DNA of 54,356 bases from assembly GCA_903831455.1 (NCBI GenBank), contig CAIKXV010000008.1, positions 1 to 54,356 on the forward strand, read 5' to 3'. Shown here in pieces: positions 1-8,893 of the stretch. The stretch is from an uncultured Pseudomonadota bacterium. GTDB taxonomy: Bacteria; Pseudomonadota; Gammaproteobacteria; Burkholderiales; CAIKXV01. The notes below the pieces were generated by a model that was not told the DNA's origin, did not search any database, and was given only the letters and a program-made list of their open reading frames with translations. Position 1 is the stretch's first letter, and each line of letters opens with the position of its first letter. Both the position numbers and the translations under genes were made by a program.

Positions 1-628
1 AGGGCACGTGCAGCAGGCGGATGCCCGCGCGCGACTCGAGCAGCAACATGGCCAGATGCTGTACGCCACCGGTGCCAGAGGTGGCATAGGACAGCTTGCC
101 GGGGTGCCGTCGCGCGAGCGCCACGAACTCCTGCAGGCTGCGCGCCGGCAGTGCCGGGTGCACGCTCAGCACGAGGCTGGAGGTGGTGAGCAACGACACC
201 GGCGCGAGATCGCGCTCGAACTCGAACAGCAACTGGCGGCGCAGGTGAGGATAGGCCGTGATCGGCCCGCTGTTGGTCACGAGCAGCGTGTAGCCATCCG
301 GCGCCGCGCGGGCGACCTGCGAGGCGCCCAGCGCGCCGCCGCTGCCGCCGCGGTTGTCCACGACCACCTGCTGGCCCCACGCCGAAGCGAGCCCGGTGGC
401 CAGCGATCGCGCGACCGTGTCCACCGGTCCGCCGGCGGCATAGGGCACGACGACGCGCACCGGTTTGGCGGGAAACGATTGCGCAACCGCACCACCGACC
501 GCCGTGACCATCGCCAGGCCCACGAGGCCGGCACGCACGCCCTGCCACCGCGCCGCCGGGCGCTGGCCGACCTCCACGGGCCCGCGGCGCACCGCGGGGT
601 TGCCGGTCCGCGCCTCCCCGGGCGCCAT
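1..628 (-). CDS. Bug/TctC-family extracytoplasmic solute receptor, C-terminus cut by window edge
   Basis: Periplasmic binding protein of the Bug (TctC) family, which captures small carboxylated compounds. The ATG at 628 gives a 50-residue N-terminus ending in a hydrophobic stretch and AVAQSF, which looks like a signal peptide. The family signatures follow in order: PAKPVRVVVPYAAGGPVDT, then a DNRGGSGG element, then APDGYTLL. About 209 residues are present and the C-terminal third lies outside the window. It is the second gene of a minus-strand pair behind the AhpD-like gene. No clear Shine-Dalgarno precedes 628, so the start is the least certain part. Ligand unknown. Confidence 0.88.
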   Translation of the reverse strand, partial: MAPGEARTGNPAVRRGPVEVGQRPAARWQGVRAGLVGLAMVTAVGGAVAQSFPAKPVRVVVPYAAGGPVDTVARSLATGLASAWGQQVVVDNRGGSGGALGASQVARAAPDGYTLLVTNSGPITAYPHLRRQLLFEFERDLAPVSLLTTSSLVLSVHPALPARSLQEFVALARRHPGKLSYATSGTGGVQHLAMLLLESRAGIRLLHVP

Positions 629-671
629 CGCGGGCTGCCCTGGCGCGGAGCCGCCGGCACGTCCCCGGCCC

Positions 672-707
672 GCGACCCGGGCTGCGACCCGGGCCGAGAC
701 CCGGGCC
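672..707. repeat. Three tandem 12-bp units with CCCGGG cores
   Basis: Three near-identical 12-base units (672-683, 684-695, 696-707) each contain GACCCGGGC. They lie in the leader between the AhpD-like gene and the Bug receptor on the minus strand. The CCCGGG core is palindromic, so the array could form alternative hairpins or be a minor slippage product. No function is evident. Confidence 0.6.
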
Positions 708-797
708 GAGAGGCGCAGCCCGAGGTGCGCCGCGACCGCGCGCGGACCCGCGCGCCGGCGCGAGGCGGCGAGGGTGCGATCCGGGCGCGCGGCGGGA

Positions 798-1361
798 TCA
801 GCCACGCTCGGCCTCGGCGGGTTCCTTGGCGAGGTTGTTGACGAAATTGGTCAGCAGGTTCATCGCCACCAGCGCCGCGACGTCCACCATCGCCGCGTCA
901 CCCAGGCCCGCCGCACGCATGGCCGCGAAGTCGTCGGCCGTCAGGTGGCCATCGGTCTCGCGCACCCGCCGCGCGAAGTCCAGGGCCGCCTGCGCGAGCG
1001 GATCCTCGGAGCGAGCGTCCTGCGCCGCGGCAAGTTCCGCGTCGGACAGCCCCGCCTCGCGCCCGAATCGGGTGTGCGCCGACACGCACTGTCCGCAACC
1101 GCTTCCCGCGGACACCGCGATGGAGATCTGCTCGCGCAAGCTCGCCGGCAGGCCCAGGCCGGCCGCCGCCGCGTGCCACGACAGGTAAGTGGACATCACC
1201 ACCGGCGAGTGCGCCATCGCCTGGAACAGCGGCGAGACGCTGCCCCGCTTGCGCCGAATCCCCTCGAGCAGCTCGCGGGCACGACCCTCGGTCTGCTCGA
1301 TGTCCAGCCGCGCCAGTTGAACCGGCCCCTTGCCCTCCGCCTGCCGCCGCTGCGCGCCCAT
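798..1361 (-). CDS. Carboxymuconolactone decarboxylase / AhpD-like protein
   Basis: A 187-residue all-helical protein of the carboxymuconolactone decarboxylase/AhpD family. Glu77, Cys89, Cys92 and His96 fit the AhpD peroxidase pattern E-x11-C-x2-C-x3-H exactly, with CGQC as the redox pair. It is therefore more likely a thiol peroxidase or reductase-like enzyme than a true decarboxylase, which lacks the CxxC. The start at 1361 is preceded by GGAGG about 7 bases away. It is the first gene of a minus-strand pair with a Bug receptor and is divergent from the aldolase gene at 1563. The substrate cannot be inferred from sequence. Confidence 0.88.
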   Translation of the reverse strand: MGAQRRQAEGKGPVQLARLDIEQTEGRARELLEGIRRKRGSVSPLFQAMAHSPVVMSTYLSWHAAAAGLGLPASLREQISIAVSAGSGCGQCVSAHTRFGREAGLSDAELAAAQDARSEDPLAQAALDFARRVRETDGHLTADDFAAMRAAGLGDAAMVDVAALVAMNLLTNFVNNLAKEPAEAERG

Positions 1362-1478
1362 GCGTCGCCTCCGTTTCGATTCCGTCACGGTCCCGCGCTT
1401 TCCCGCGGGCGAGGCTGGTGAGCTTAGCGAAGGTCGGCGCATTCCTGCCAGCGCCCTTCCTGCGGGTCGGACCCGGCG

Positions 1479-1507
1479 TTGCACGCGCCCGGGCGACGGC
1501 GGACAAT
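1479..1507 (+). promoter_or_regulatory. Candidate sigma70 promoter for the aldolase-receptor operon
   Basis: TTGCAC at 1479-1484 and GACAAT at 1502-1507 are separated by exactly 17 bases and lie about 55 bases before the aldolase ATG. This is one of the best -35/-10 pairs I can see in the window. It sits in the 201-base divergent space between the AhpD-like gene and the aldolase gene. Confidence 0.5.
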
Positions 1508-1562
1508 GCCGGATCGACCCAGACGCCTGGCCACCGCACGGATCCGGCGCACCGGAGGAGCC

Positions 1563-2354
1563 ATGAACGACCTGACCGACGTCCCCCCGCCGCTGCCCAT
1601 CGTGCCCGGCGTTCGCGAACGGGTGAGCGCGGAGGAGTGGGCGATGCGGGTGGACCTCGCCGCCTGCTATCGCTGCGCCGCGCTCTACCGGATGACCGAC
1701 CTGGTCTACACCCACATCTCGGCTCGGGTGCCCGGACCGGAGCACCACTTCCTGATCAACGCCTTCGGTCTCACCTGGGACGAGATCACCGCCTCCTCGC
1801 TGGTAAAGGTGACGCTCGAAGGCGAGATCGTCGACGATCCCACCGGGCGCGGCATCAACCGTGCCGGCTACGTGATCCACAGCGCGGTGCACCGGGCCCG
1901 CCCGGAAATCCACTGCGTGATGCACACGCACACCGCCACCGGCATCGCCGTCTCCGCCCAGGAGCAGGGCCTGCTGCCGATCTCGCAGCACGCGATGCGA
2001 TTCACCGGACGGCTGGCCTACCACGACTACGAGGGACTCGCGCTCGACCTCGACGAGCAGCGGCGGCTGGTGGCCGATCTCGGAGCGCACAAGGCGATGA
2101 TCCTGCGCAACCACGGCCTGCTCACCGCCGGCGAGACCGTGGCCGAAGCCTTCGACCTGATGTACTACCTCGAGCGCGCCTGCTCGGCACAGATCTCCGC
2201 GCTGGCAGGCGGCTCTCGCCTTCGCATCCCGGCCCCGGAGGTCGCGCGAAAGGTGGCCGACCAGTTCGCCGGGCTGCCTTACAAGAAGACGCAGACCGAG
2301 TGGAAGGCGCTGCGGCGGGCACTCGACCGGTCGGATCCGTCCTACCGCAGCTGA
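1563..2354 (+). CDS. Class II aldolase/adducin-family protein
   Basis: A 263-residue protein of the fuculose-1-phosphate aldolase/adducin fold. Zinc ligands are visible as His121 and His123 in MHTHTA and His184 in RNHGLLT. The family catalyses retro-aldol cleavage or decarboxylation of hydroxy-acid or sugar-phosphate substrates using Zn2+. The start at 1563 has a strong GGAGGAG just upstream. A promoter-like pair lies 55 bases before it, and a Bug receptor gene follows after 123 bases, probably in the same transcript. A second class II aldolase-family gene at 22905-23669 is likewise followed by a Bug receptor. Exact substrate unknown. Confidence 0.9.
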   Translation: MNDLTDVPPPLPIVPGVRERVSAEEWAMRVDLAACYRCAALYRMTDLVYTHISARVPGPEHHFLINAFGLTWDEITASSLVKVTLEGEIVDDPTGRGINRAGYVIHSAVHRARPEIHCVMHTHTATGIAVSAQEQGLLPISQHAMRFTGRLAYHDYEGLALDLDEQRRLVADLGAHKAMILRNHGLLTAGETVAEAFDLMYYLERACSAQISALAGGSRLRIPAPEVARKVADQFAGLPYKKTQTEWKALRRALDRSDPSYRS

Positions 2355-2477
2355 GTCGGGCCCCGACGACCGCGCCGTGTGATCACGACGTGCGCCGGCC
2401 TGCCCGCCGCGCCGCGCCGCTGCTACACTGAGGGCAATCGAACGGGCGGCCACAGCCCGAACCCAGGAGGAGTCGTC

Positions 2478-3467
2478 ATGCGTTCCAGCGTCCGTTCCCC
2501 GTCGTACGCCCTCGCCCTTGCGAGCGCCGCAGGCGCGATCGCCGCGAGTCCCGTCCCCGCGCTCGCGCAGGGCGCCTGGCCCGAGCGGCCGATCCGCATC
2601 ATCATCGCCTTCGCCCCGGGTGGAGGCACCGACGTGGTCGCCCGACTGCTCGCCCCCCGCATGAGCGAGGATCTCGGCCAGCCGATCGTGCTCGAGAACC
2701 GCGCCGGCGCCGGCGGCACCATCGGCTCGGAGGTCGCGATCCGCTCGGCGCCCGACGGCTACACCCAGCTGTTCATCCCGTCGAGCTACGCGAGCAGTGC
2801 CGCACTCTACAAGCTGTCCTTCGATCCGATCCGCAGCATCACCCCGATCGGGCTGGTGGGCATCGCGCCCCTGGTGCTGCTGGTCAATTCCACCTCGAAG
2901 ATCACCAACGTGCGCGAGCTGGTCGACTTCGCGCGCGCCAATCCGGGCAAGGTCACCTTCGGATCCTCGGGCATCGGCGGCACGCCGCACCTCTCGGGCG
3001 AACTGCTCCAGCAGATGACCGGCGTGCGCATGTCGCACGTGCCCTACAAGGGCGACGGCCCGGCAATGGCCGACCTGATGGGAGGCCACATCATGGCCGC
3101 GTTCGCCTCGGGCGCCTCGGCCATCCCGATGGCGCGCTCCGGCAAGCTCCGCGCGCTGGCGGTCACGCTCGACAAGCGCTCGTCGGCCGCTGCCGATGTC
3201 CCGGCGATGGCCGAGACCGTCACGGGCTTCTCCTCGAGCACCTGGTATGGCCTGGTGGGCCCTGCCGGCATGCCCAAGCCGGTCGTCGACCGGCTGAGCA
3301 CGATGCTCTCGCGGGTCCTCCGGAATCCGCAGGTGCAGGAGCGCCTGCGCGGCGATGTGGTCGAGGCCACGCCCGAGGCCACGCAGCAGGACTTCGTGAA
3401 GTTCATGGAAGCCGAGATCGCGCTGTGGACCCGCGTGATCAAGGCCGGGAAGATCACGCTCGAATAG
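2478..3467 (+). CDS. Bug/TctC-family solute receptor
   Basis: A 329-residue periplasmic receptor. The signal peptide is hydrophobic and ends PALAQG, placing maturation near residue 31. It has the textbook Bug signatures PERPIRIIIAFAPGGGTD, ENRAGAGGTIG and APDGYT, plus SHVPYKGDGPAMADL in the second lobe. The start is set by AGGAGG at 2465-2470. Its stop is only 8 bases before the CoA-transferase start, so the two are almost certainly co-transcribed and coupled. The ligand may be the acid activated by that enzyme (inference). Confidence 0.93.
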   Translation: MRSSVRSPSYALALASAAGAIAASPVPALAQGAWPERPIRIIIAFAPGGGTDVVARLLAPRMSEDLGQPIVLENRAGAGGTIGSEVAIRSAPDGYTQLFIPSSYASSAALYKLSFDPIRSITPIGLVGIAPLVLLVNSTSKITNVRELVDFARANPGKVTFGSSGIGGTPHLSGELLQQMTGVRMSHVPYKGDGPAMADLMGGHIMAAFASGASAIPMARSGKLRALAVTLDKRSSAAADVPAMAETVTGFSSSTWYGLVGPAGMPKPVVDRLSTMLSRVLRNPQVQERLRGDVVEATPEATQQDFVKFMEAEIALWTRVIKAGKITLE

Positions 3468-3475
3468 AGTCGCCG

Positions 3476-4867
3476 ATGGACAAGGTCGTTGCCTCTCCGG
3501 CGGCCGCGCTCGCCGACCTGCCCGACGGGGCCACGGTCGCCATCGGCGGCTTCAGCGTCGGACACCGCTTCGCGCTGGGTCTGATCACCGCGCTGCGCGA
3601 TCGCGGCACGAAGGATCTGTGCGTGGTGTGCAACTCGCTGGGCTCTCCGGGCGAGCTGCGCGGGCAGATCCTCGCCGAGAACCGGCAGATCCGCCGGCTG
3701 GTGGCCGCCTTCTCGGTCCGCACCGGGCTGGTGACCGCCGCCGAGGAGCAGATCGCCGCAGGCGAACTCGAGATCGAACTGGTGCCCCAGGGCATCCTGG
3801 TCGAACGCTGCCGCGCGGGTGCCGCTGGCATCCCGGCGTTCTATTCCCCGACCGGCGCGGACACCGCACTCGCCGAGGGCCGAGAGATCCGGATGTTCGA
3901 CGGACGCCCGCACGTGCTGGAGACCGCGATCCGGGTCGACTACGCGCTGGTACGCGCGTGGCGTGCCGATCGCGCCGGCAACGTGCAGTTCCGTGGCGGG
4001 AGCCAGAACCTCAACCCCGCGTTTGCCAAGGCCGCGCGCATCGCGGTGGTGGAAGTCGACGAGGTGCTCGAGGTCGGCGAACTGCCGCCCGACCAGGTGC
4101 ATCTGCCCGGCATCTTCGTCGACCGGGTGGTGAAGACCACCCACCCCTTCGACGCCACCCAGGTGCCCCAGACCCGCCGCCGACCGGCCGACCGGCCGCG
4201 CGAGTATCTCGGCAAGCCCGCCCTCACCCGCGAGGGCATCGCCCGACGCGCGGCCGCGCTGCTGCGCACCGGCTCCTACGTGAATCTCGGGCTGGGCATC
4301 CCGACGCTCGTCTCCAACTACACCGCGGGCCGCGACATCGTGCTGCACGCCGAGAACGGCGTTCTGGGCTACGGCGGGTTGGTCACCGGCGACGCGGTGG
4401 ATCCCGACGTCTACAACGCCGGTGGCCAGTATGTCGCGCTCGAACCCGGGGCCTCGTTCTTCGACTCCGTGACCTCGTTCGAGATGGCGCGCGGCGGCCA
4501 CATCGACACCGTGGTGCTGGGCGCCTACGAGGTCGACCAGCAGGGCAGCGTCTCGAACTGGAGCACCCAGGGCGTGAGGCTCGGCGGCATCGGCGGGGCG
4601 ATGGACCTGGTCTCCGGCGGATCGGAACTGATGATCCTGATGGAGCATTGCGACAGCAAGGGGCGCCCGAAGCTGCGCCGCGAATGCCGCTTCCCGCTGA
4701 CCGGCCAGGCCTGCGTCGACTGGGTGGTCACCGACCTCGCCCTGCTTCGCCGCGAGAACGGCCGCTTCACGCTGAGGGAGGTGGCGCCCGGGTTCACCGC
4801 CGAGGAGGTGGCCTCGCTCACCGAAATGGACATGGCGATCGCGACCCCGGTCGGCACGATGGGCTGA
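3476..4867 (+). CDS. CoA-transferase family I, alpha and beta domains fused in one chain
   Basis: A 463-residue enzyme that moves CoA from a donor acyl-CoA to a free carboxylate. The first half carries the alpha signature (IGGFSVGH near residue 24). The second half carries the beta signature NLGLGIPTLVSN and HAENGVLGYGG, in which Glu293 is the expected catalytic glutamate that forms the gamma-glutamyl-CoA intermediate. Bacterial scoAB/atoDA-type enzymes usually have two separate subunits, so this single chain resembles the eukaryotic SCOT layout. The ATG at 3476 was preferred over an upstream in-frame start because it lies just after the receptor stop. It could act on succinate, acetoacetate, oxoadipate or another acid. 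Confidence 0.9.
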   Translation: MDKVVASPAAALADLPDGATVAIGGFSVGHRFALGLITALRDRGTKDLCVVCNSLGSPGELRGQILAENRQIRRLVAAFSVRTGLVTAAEEQIAAGELEIELVPQGILVERCRAGAAGIPAFYSPTGADTALAEGREIRMFDGRPHVLETAIRVDYALVRAWRADRAGNVQFRGGSQNLNPAFAKAARIAVVEVDEVLEVGELPPDQVHLPGIFVDRVVKTTHPFDATQVPQTRRRPADRPREYLGKPALTREGIARRAAALLRTGSYVNLGLGIPTLVSNYTAGRDIVLHAENGVLGYGGLVTGDAVDPDVYNAGGQYVALEPGASFFDSVTSFEMARGGHIDTVVLGAYEVDQQGSVSNWSTQGVRLGGIGGAMDLVSGGSELMILMEHCDSKGRPKLRRECRFPLTGQACVDWVVTDLALLRRENGRFTLREVAPGFTAEEVASLTEMDMAIATPVGTMG

Positions 4868-4953
4868 GCCGGCGGGCGCACGCGGGTACCGACGGGGAGG
4901 TCGCCGCCGCGGACCGGGGCGGCGGATATGGAACGGCAACCAGGGAGATCCGC

Positions 4954-5955
4954 ATGAGATTCGGCCTGTTCGGCGGCGCAAAGGTCGGTGGCAGCAACCC
5001 GTTGGGCGACAGCTACGGCTATCGGGATTTCATCGACTACATCTGCGCCGCCGAGGACGTGGGTGCCGATGGCGCGTTCCTCGTCGAGCACCACTTCACC
5101 GGCGCGGGGCAACTCTCCGCTTCGCTCAACCTGCTCACCTACCTCGCCGCGAAGACCCGGCGCATCCGGCTGGGGACGGCGGTGGTGGTCCTGCCCTGGC
5201 ACAACCCGGTGCTCCTCGCCGAGCAGGTGGCCACGGTGGACGTGCTCTCCGAGGGGCGGCTGGACCTCGGCGTCGGACGCGGCTATCGCAGCGAGGAGTT
5301 CGCGGCCTTCTGCATCCCGATGTCCGAAGCGCAGGAGCGCTACCAGGAGTGCCTCGAACTGCTGCTGCGCTCGCTCACCTCGCGCGAGCGCTTCTCCCAT
5401 CATGGACCCCGGTGGAACTTCGAGAACATCGTGGTCGAGCCGCCGCCGGTGCAGCGCCCGCATCCCCCGGTATGGATGGCCGCGGGAACCCCGGGCGGGA
5501 TCGCCTACGTGGCGTCGAAGGGCTACAACGTGCTGTTCGACCAGCTCGGCACCGTCGACGAGACGATCGAGCGCGTGCGCATCTACCTCGATGCCCGCGA
5601 GAAGGCGGGACTCTCCCGCGATGGGCGCTGCGCGGGCGTGACCCGCGCCTTGCACATCGTGGGCAGCCGTGCCGAGCGCGAGCGCGCCTATGCGCGACGC
5701 CGCGAGACGCTGTCCCGGATCGGCGAACTCTCGAAGCGGCCGCAGCCCGCCACCTTCGCCGAGACCGACATCGCCAACGACGACGCGGCGCTGATCGGCA
5801 CGCCGGAGGAGATTGCCGAGCGCCTGCAGCGGCTGGCCGACGGCGGCGTGGAGTACGTGCTGTTCACCAACGCCACCGCCGACCGCAGGACGCTCGAGAC
5901 GATCGCCACGCGGATCATGCCGCTGGTGAAGTCGCCGGCCGTCGCCGAGGCCTGA
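4954..5955 (+). CDS. LLM-class flavin-dependent oxidoreductase (bacterial luciferase-like)
   Basis: A 333-residue TIM-barrel of the luciferase-like monooxygenase superfamily. The N-terminus RFGLFGGAK, the motif FLVEHHF near residue 44, RLGTAVVVLPWHNPV and EGRLDLGVGRGY are all typical of FMN/F420-dependent members. Such enzymes oxidise or desulfonate organic substrates with reduced flavin supplied by a partner reductase, and none is encoded nearby. The start at 4954 follows AGGGAG. It lies 86 bases downstream of the CoA-transferase gene and 36 bases before the alpha/beta hydrolase. Substrate not identifiable. Confidence 0.88.
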   Translation: MRFGLFGGAKVGGSNPLGDSYGYRDFIDYICAAEDVGADGAFLVEHHFTGAGQLSASLNLLTYLAAKTRRIRLGTAVVVLPWHNPVLLAEQVATVDVLSEGRLDLGVGRGYRSEEFAAFCIPMSEAQERYQECLELLLRSLTSRERFSHHGPRWNFENIVVEPPPVQRPHPPVWMAAGTPGGIAYVASKGYNVLFDQLGTVDETIERVRIYLDAREKAGLSRDGRCAGVTRALHIVGSRAERERAYARRRETLSRIGELSKRPQPATFAETDIANDDAALIGTPEEIAERLQRLADGGVEYVLFTNATADRRTLETIATRIMPLVKSPAVAEA

Positions 5956-5991
5956 GCGCCCCCGTCATCCCTTCCCGCGAGGAGCCCCCCG

Positions 5992-6783
5992 ATGAGCCAG
6001 ACCCCCGACAGCACCGCCTGCGACGGCTACGTGCGCACCACAGGCCACGGACGCATGCACTACCGGGAGCAGGGCCGCGGCGACCCGCTGATCCTGATCC
6101 ACACCAACGGTGGCTCGGCCTGGCAGTATGCCGCCTGCTCGCCCCTGCTCGCCCGGCGCTTCCGGGTAATTGCCTGGGACATGCCCGGCCAGGGCGACTC
6201 CGATCCCCTTGCGCGGCATTACGGCATCGAGGACTACTGCGATGCGCTGGCGGCCTTCATGGATGCGCTCGCCATCGACCGTGCGCACGTGTCCGGCTGC
6301 TCGTGCGGTGGCACCATCACCGGCGCCTTCGGCGTGCGTCACGCCGCGCGCACGCGCAGCGCGGTCGTGGTGGAAACCCCCTTCCGGACCGCAGCCGAAT
6401 GGGCTGCACGCTGGGATCACACCGAGGGCAACTTCGGCATCCCGACCCAGTCGATCGATGACGTGAAGTCGCGCGTGGCGCGTGTGGACGAGCATGTGCT
6501 CGAACGCTGGAACGTCGACCGCAACAAGGCGGGCGCGAAGACGATGGTGAGCGTGATGTGGGCGATGCGCGACTTCGACATCGCCGCCGCGATCGCCGCC
6601 GCCACCCGCCCGACGATGGTGCTCTACGGCGCACGCGGACCCACCGTCGCGTTGCGCGACCGGGTCAAGGCGGCCAATGCCGCCGTTCCGGTCGAGACGC
6701 TCGCAGGTTCCGGGCACTTCCCGATGCTCGACGAACCCGAGGCCTTCGCCGAGGTGCACACCCGCTTCTGCACGGCTGCCTGA
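5992..6783 (+). CDS. Alpha/beta hydrolase
   Basis: A 263-residue alpha/beta hydrolase. The nucleophile elbow is GCSCG with Ser104, and the catalytic His242 is in GSGHFPMLDEP. The HTNGGSAW segment near residue 37 would form the oxyanion hole, and the overall layout resembles C-C bond hydrolases, haloalkane-type enzymes and esterases. The start at 5992 is preceded by GAGGAG. Being in the operon after a flavin monooxygenase suggests it hydrolyses an oxidised intermediate (inference). No signal peptide, so cytoplasmic. Confidence 0.88.
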   Translation: MSQTPDSTACDGYVRTTGHGRMHYREQGRGDPLILIHTNGGSAWQYAACSPLLARRFRVIAWDMPGQGDSDPLARHYGIEDYCDALAAFMDALAIDRAHVSGCSCGGTITGAFGVRHAARTRSAVVVETPFRTAAEWAARWDHTEGNFGIPTQSIDDVKSRVARVDEHVLERWNVDRNKAGAKTMVSVMWAMRDFDIAAAIAAATRPTMVLYGARGPTVALRDRVKAANAAVPVETLAGSGHFPMLDEPEAFAEVHTRFCTAA

Positions 6784-6902
6784 ACCCGCCCCGCCCCCCG
6801 CCCGCGCATCGCGGGACAGGGACGAGGGCATCGGCGACGCCCGCGTCGCCCCCGTTCGATGACCGGGTGCAGCCAGGCCCGGCACACCAGGAGGAGACCC
6901 CG

Positions 6903-7907
6903 ATGCACGCCCCACGCTTCGATCGCCCGCGCACGCCGTCGCTCCGATCCCTCGCCACGCTGGCGACCCTCTTGCTGCTACCGGCCACGGCGGTCGCACA
7001 GGCGCAATGGCCGTCGCGGCCGATCACCGTCGTCAACGGCAACGCCGCCGGCGGCACCCCGGACATCCTCGTTCGCACGCTGGTCGAGGAACTGCGTCCT
7101 GCCTTCCCGCAGGGCATCGTCGTGGTCAACCGCACCGGCGCGAACGGCACGATCGCCGCCGAGTCGGTGCGGCGCGCCAGCCCCGACGGCCACACGCTGC
7201 TGTTCGCCACCATGACCACGATGGCGGTGAATCCCCACCTGCAGAAGGACGCCCGCTACCACGGTGCGCGCGACTTCGAGCCGATCGCCACCCAGGTGCT
7301 GCAGCCCCTGATCTGGGCCACCTCGAAGCACGAGTCCTTCCGCACGCTCAACGACGTGGTCGAGCAGGCACGCAAGAATCCCGGCCGCATCAACGCCTCG
7401 CGCCAGGGCTTCGGCGCCTCCTCGCACCTCACGGTCGCGGCGCTGACCGCACGCAACCAGGTCGACTTCAACCTGATCGGTTTCACCGGCTCGAGCGATA
7501 CCTTCGCCGCCCTGCGTCGCGGAGACGTGCAGTTGATGGTCGACCTTCCGCAGTCGATGCTCCCGCGGATCGCCTCGGGCGAGGTCGTGCCGCTAGCCAT
7601 CACGAGCGCGCAGCGCATCCGTGCGCTGCCCAACCTGCCCACGTGGATCGAGCAGGGCGTGATGGAGAACGAACTGACCGCCTGGTACGTGTACCTCGCG
7701 CCCAAAGGCACGCCGGCGGCGATCGTCACGCGGCTCAACGCCGAGATCAACCGCGTGCTGGAGCAGCCGGCCTTCCGCCAGCGGCTCGAGGATGTCGGCG
7801 GCATCGTGCGCACGCTCTCCCCCGCCCAGCTCCGGACCTTCATGGAGGAGGAGCACGAGCGCTGGGGCAGGATCCTGCGCAGCGCGGAGATCCGCCCGCA
7901 GAACTGA
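6903..7907 (+). CDS. Bug/TctC-family solute receptor, divergent ligand loop
   Basis: A 334-residue periplasmic receptor with a signal peptide ending TAVAQAQW. The usual first-lobe VVPfapGG loop is replaced by VVNGNAAGGTPDILVR, and the second-lobe HVPYKG is replaced by NLIGFTGSSD. It still has VNRTGANGTIAAES and SPDGHTLLF. The altered ligand loops suggest a ligand different from its neighbours. The start at 6903 follows AGGAGGAG. It lies between an alpha/beta hydrolase and a cysteine hydrolase on the same strand. Confidence 0.9.
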   Translation: MHAPRFDRPRTPSLRSLATLATLLLLPATAVAQAQWPSRPITVVNGNAAGGTPDILVRTLVEELRPAFPQGIVVVNRTGANGTIAAESVRRASPDGHTLLFATMTTMAVNPHLQKDARYHGARDFEPIATQVLQPLIWATSKHESFRTLNDVVEQARKNPGRINASRQGFGASSHLTVAALTARNQVDFNLIGFTGSSDTFAALRRGDVQLMVDLPQSMLPRIASGEVVPLAITSAQRIRALPNLPTWIEQGVMENELTAWYVYLAPKGTPAAIVTRLNAEINRVLEQPAFRQRLEDVGGIVRTLSPAQLRTFMEEEHERWGRILRSAEIRPQN

Positions 7908-8047
7908 ATCCGTCGCGCGGCCCGTCACCGAGTCCGGTCGGCTCGCGCGCAAGTCCCCCCGGCGTCATCGACCTTGCCGTCGGCGGCCCAGCCGTCCTCT
8001 CCCTGTTCGTCATCCCCGATCACGTCATCCCCTTCCCGCACGCCCCC

Positions 8048-8758
8048 ATGTCGGACACACCTGCACGCGACTATCTTGCTGCCGCGCGGCGGCTGACGCA
8101 CCAGCCGCTGCTCGAGACCCTTCCGGACAAGGTCGCGCCCGCGCACACCGCGCTGCTGGTCGTCGACATGCAGAACGACTTCTGCGCCGACGGCGGACTG
8201 GTGTCGCGCGATGGTCGGGACGTGACGCCCGCGCAGGCGCTCGCCGGGCGCCTGCCGCGGCTGATCGAGGCGGCACGGCGCGCCGGCGTACTGCCGGTGT
8301 TCATCCGCTCCGAGTACACCTGCGACGGCAATCCGTGGCTGTCGGACGTCTGGCTCGAGCAGGCCGTACGCGAGCGGCATGGCGGATACACCACGATCCC
8401 GGTCTGCGAGCCCGGGCGCTGGTCGGCCGACTGGTATGGCGCGATCCGACCGCAGGCGGGCGACACGGTCGTGACCAAGCACCGCTACGATGCCTTCCAG
8501 GGCACCGAACTCGACCTGATGCTGCGCTCGCGCGGCATCCGCACGCTGGTGATGACCGGCGTGGTCACCAACGTGTGCGTGGAGAGCACGGCGCGCGCGG
8601 GCTTCATGCGCGACTACTACATCGTCCTCGCCGACGACGGCTGCGCCGCCTACGTGGCCGAGGACCACGCGCACACGCTGCGCAACATCCGCCGCTTCTT
8701 CGGGGTGGTGTCGACGATCGACGAGCTCTGTTCGCTCTGGGCTGACGCCCCGGGTTGA
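8048..8758 (+). CDS. Isochorismatase-family cysteine hydrolase, RutB-like
   Basis: A 236-residue cysteine hydrolase. The catalytic triad is plain: Asp40 in LVVDMQNDF, Lys144 in VTKHRYDAF and Cys177 in TNVCVEST. The stretch from PQAGDTVVTK to the cysteine strongly recalls ureidoacrylate amidohydrolase RutB and related carbamoyl/ureido amidases, so C-N bond hydrolysis releasing ammonia or carbamate is the best guess. No Shine-Dalgarno is visible before the ATG at 8048, so the start rests on length and on alignment to the family. It lies between a Bug receptor and a CocE-type hydrolase. Without rut neighbours I give no gene symbol. Confidence 0.88.
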   Translation: MSDTPARDYLAAARRLTHQPLLETLPDKVAPAHTALLVVDMQNDFCADGGLVSRDGRDVTPAQALAGRLPRLIEAARRAGVLPVFIRSEYTCDGNPWLSDVWLEQAVRERHGGYTTIPVCEPGRWSADWYGAIRPQAGDTVVTKHRYDAFQGTELDLMLRSRGIRTLVMTGVVTNVCVESTARAGFMRDYYIVLADDGCAAYVAEDHAHTLRNIRRFFGVVSTIDELCSLWADAPG

Positions 8759-8893
8759 TCGCGCCCAGGCGTATCGAGCCTCGCATCACCGCGCCCACAC
8801 CGATCCCGATCCTCCGAACACCCCACGACTCCTTCTCCTGCCCTGCGCGCACGCGGTGCCGGGGCCGCCCATCACGAGACGAAGAGCCTGCCC

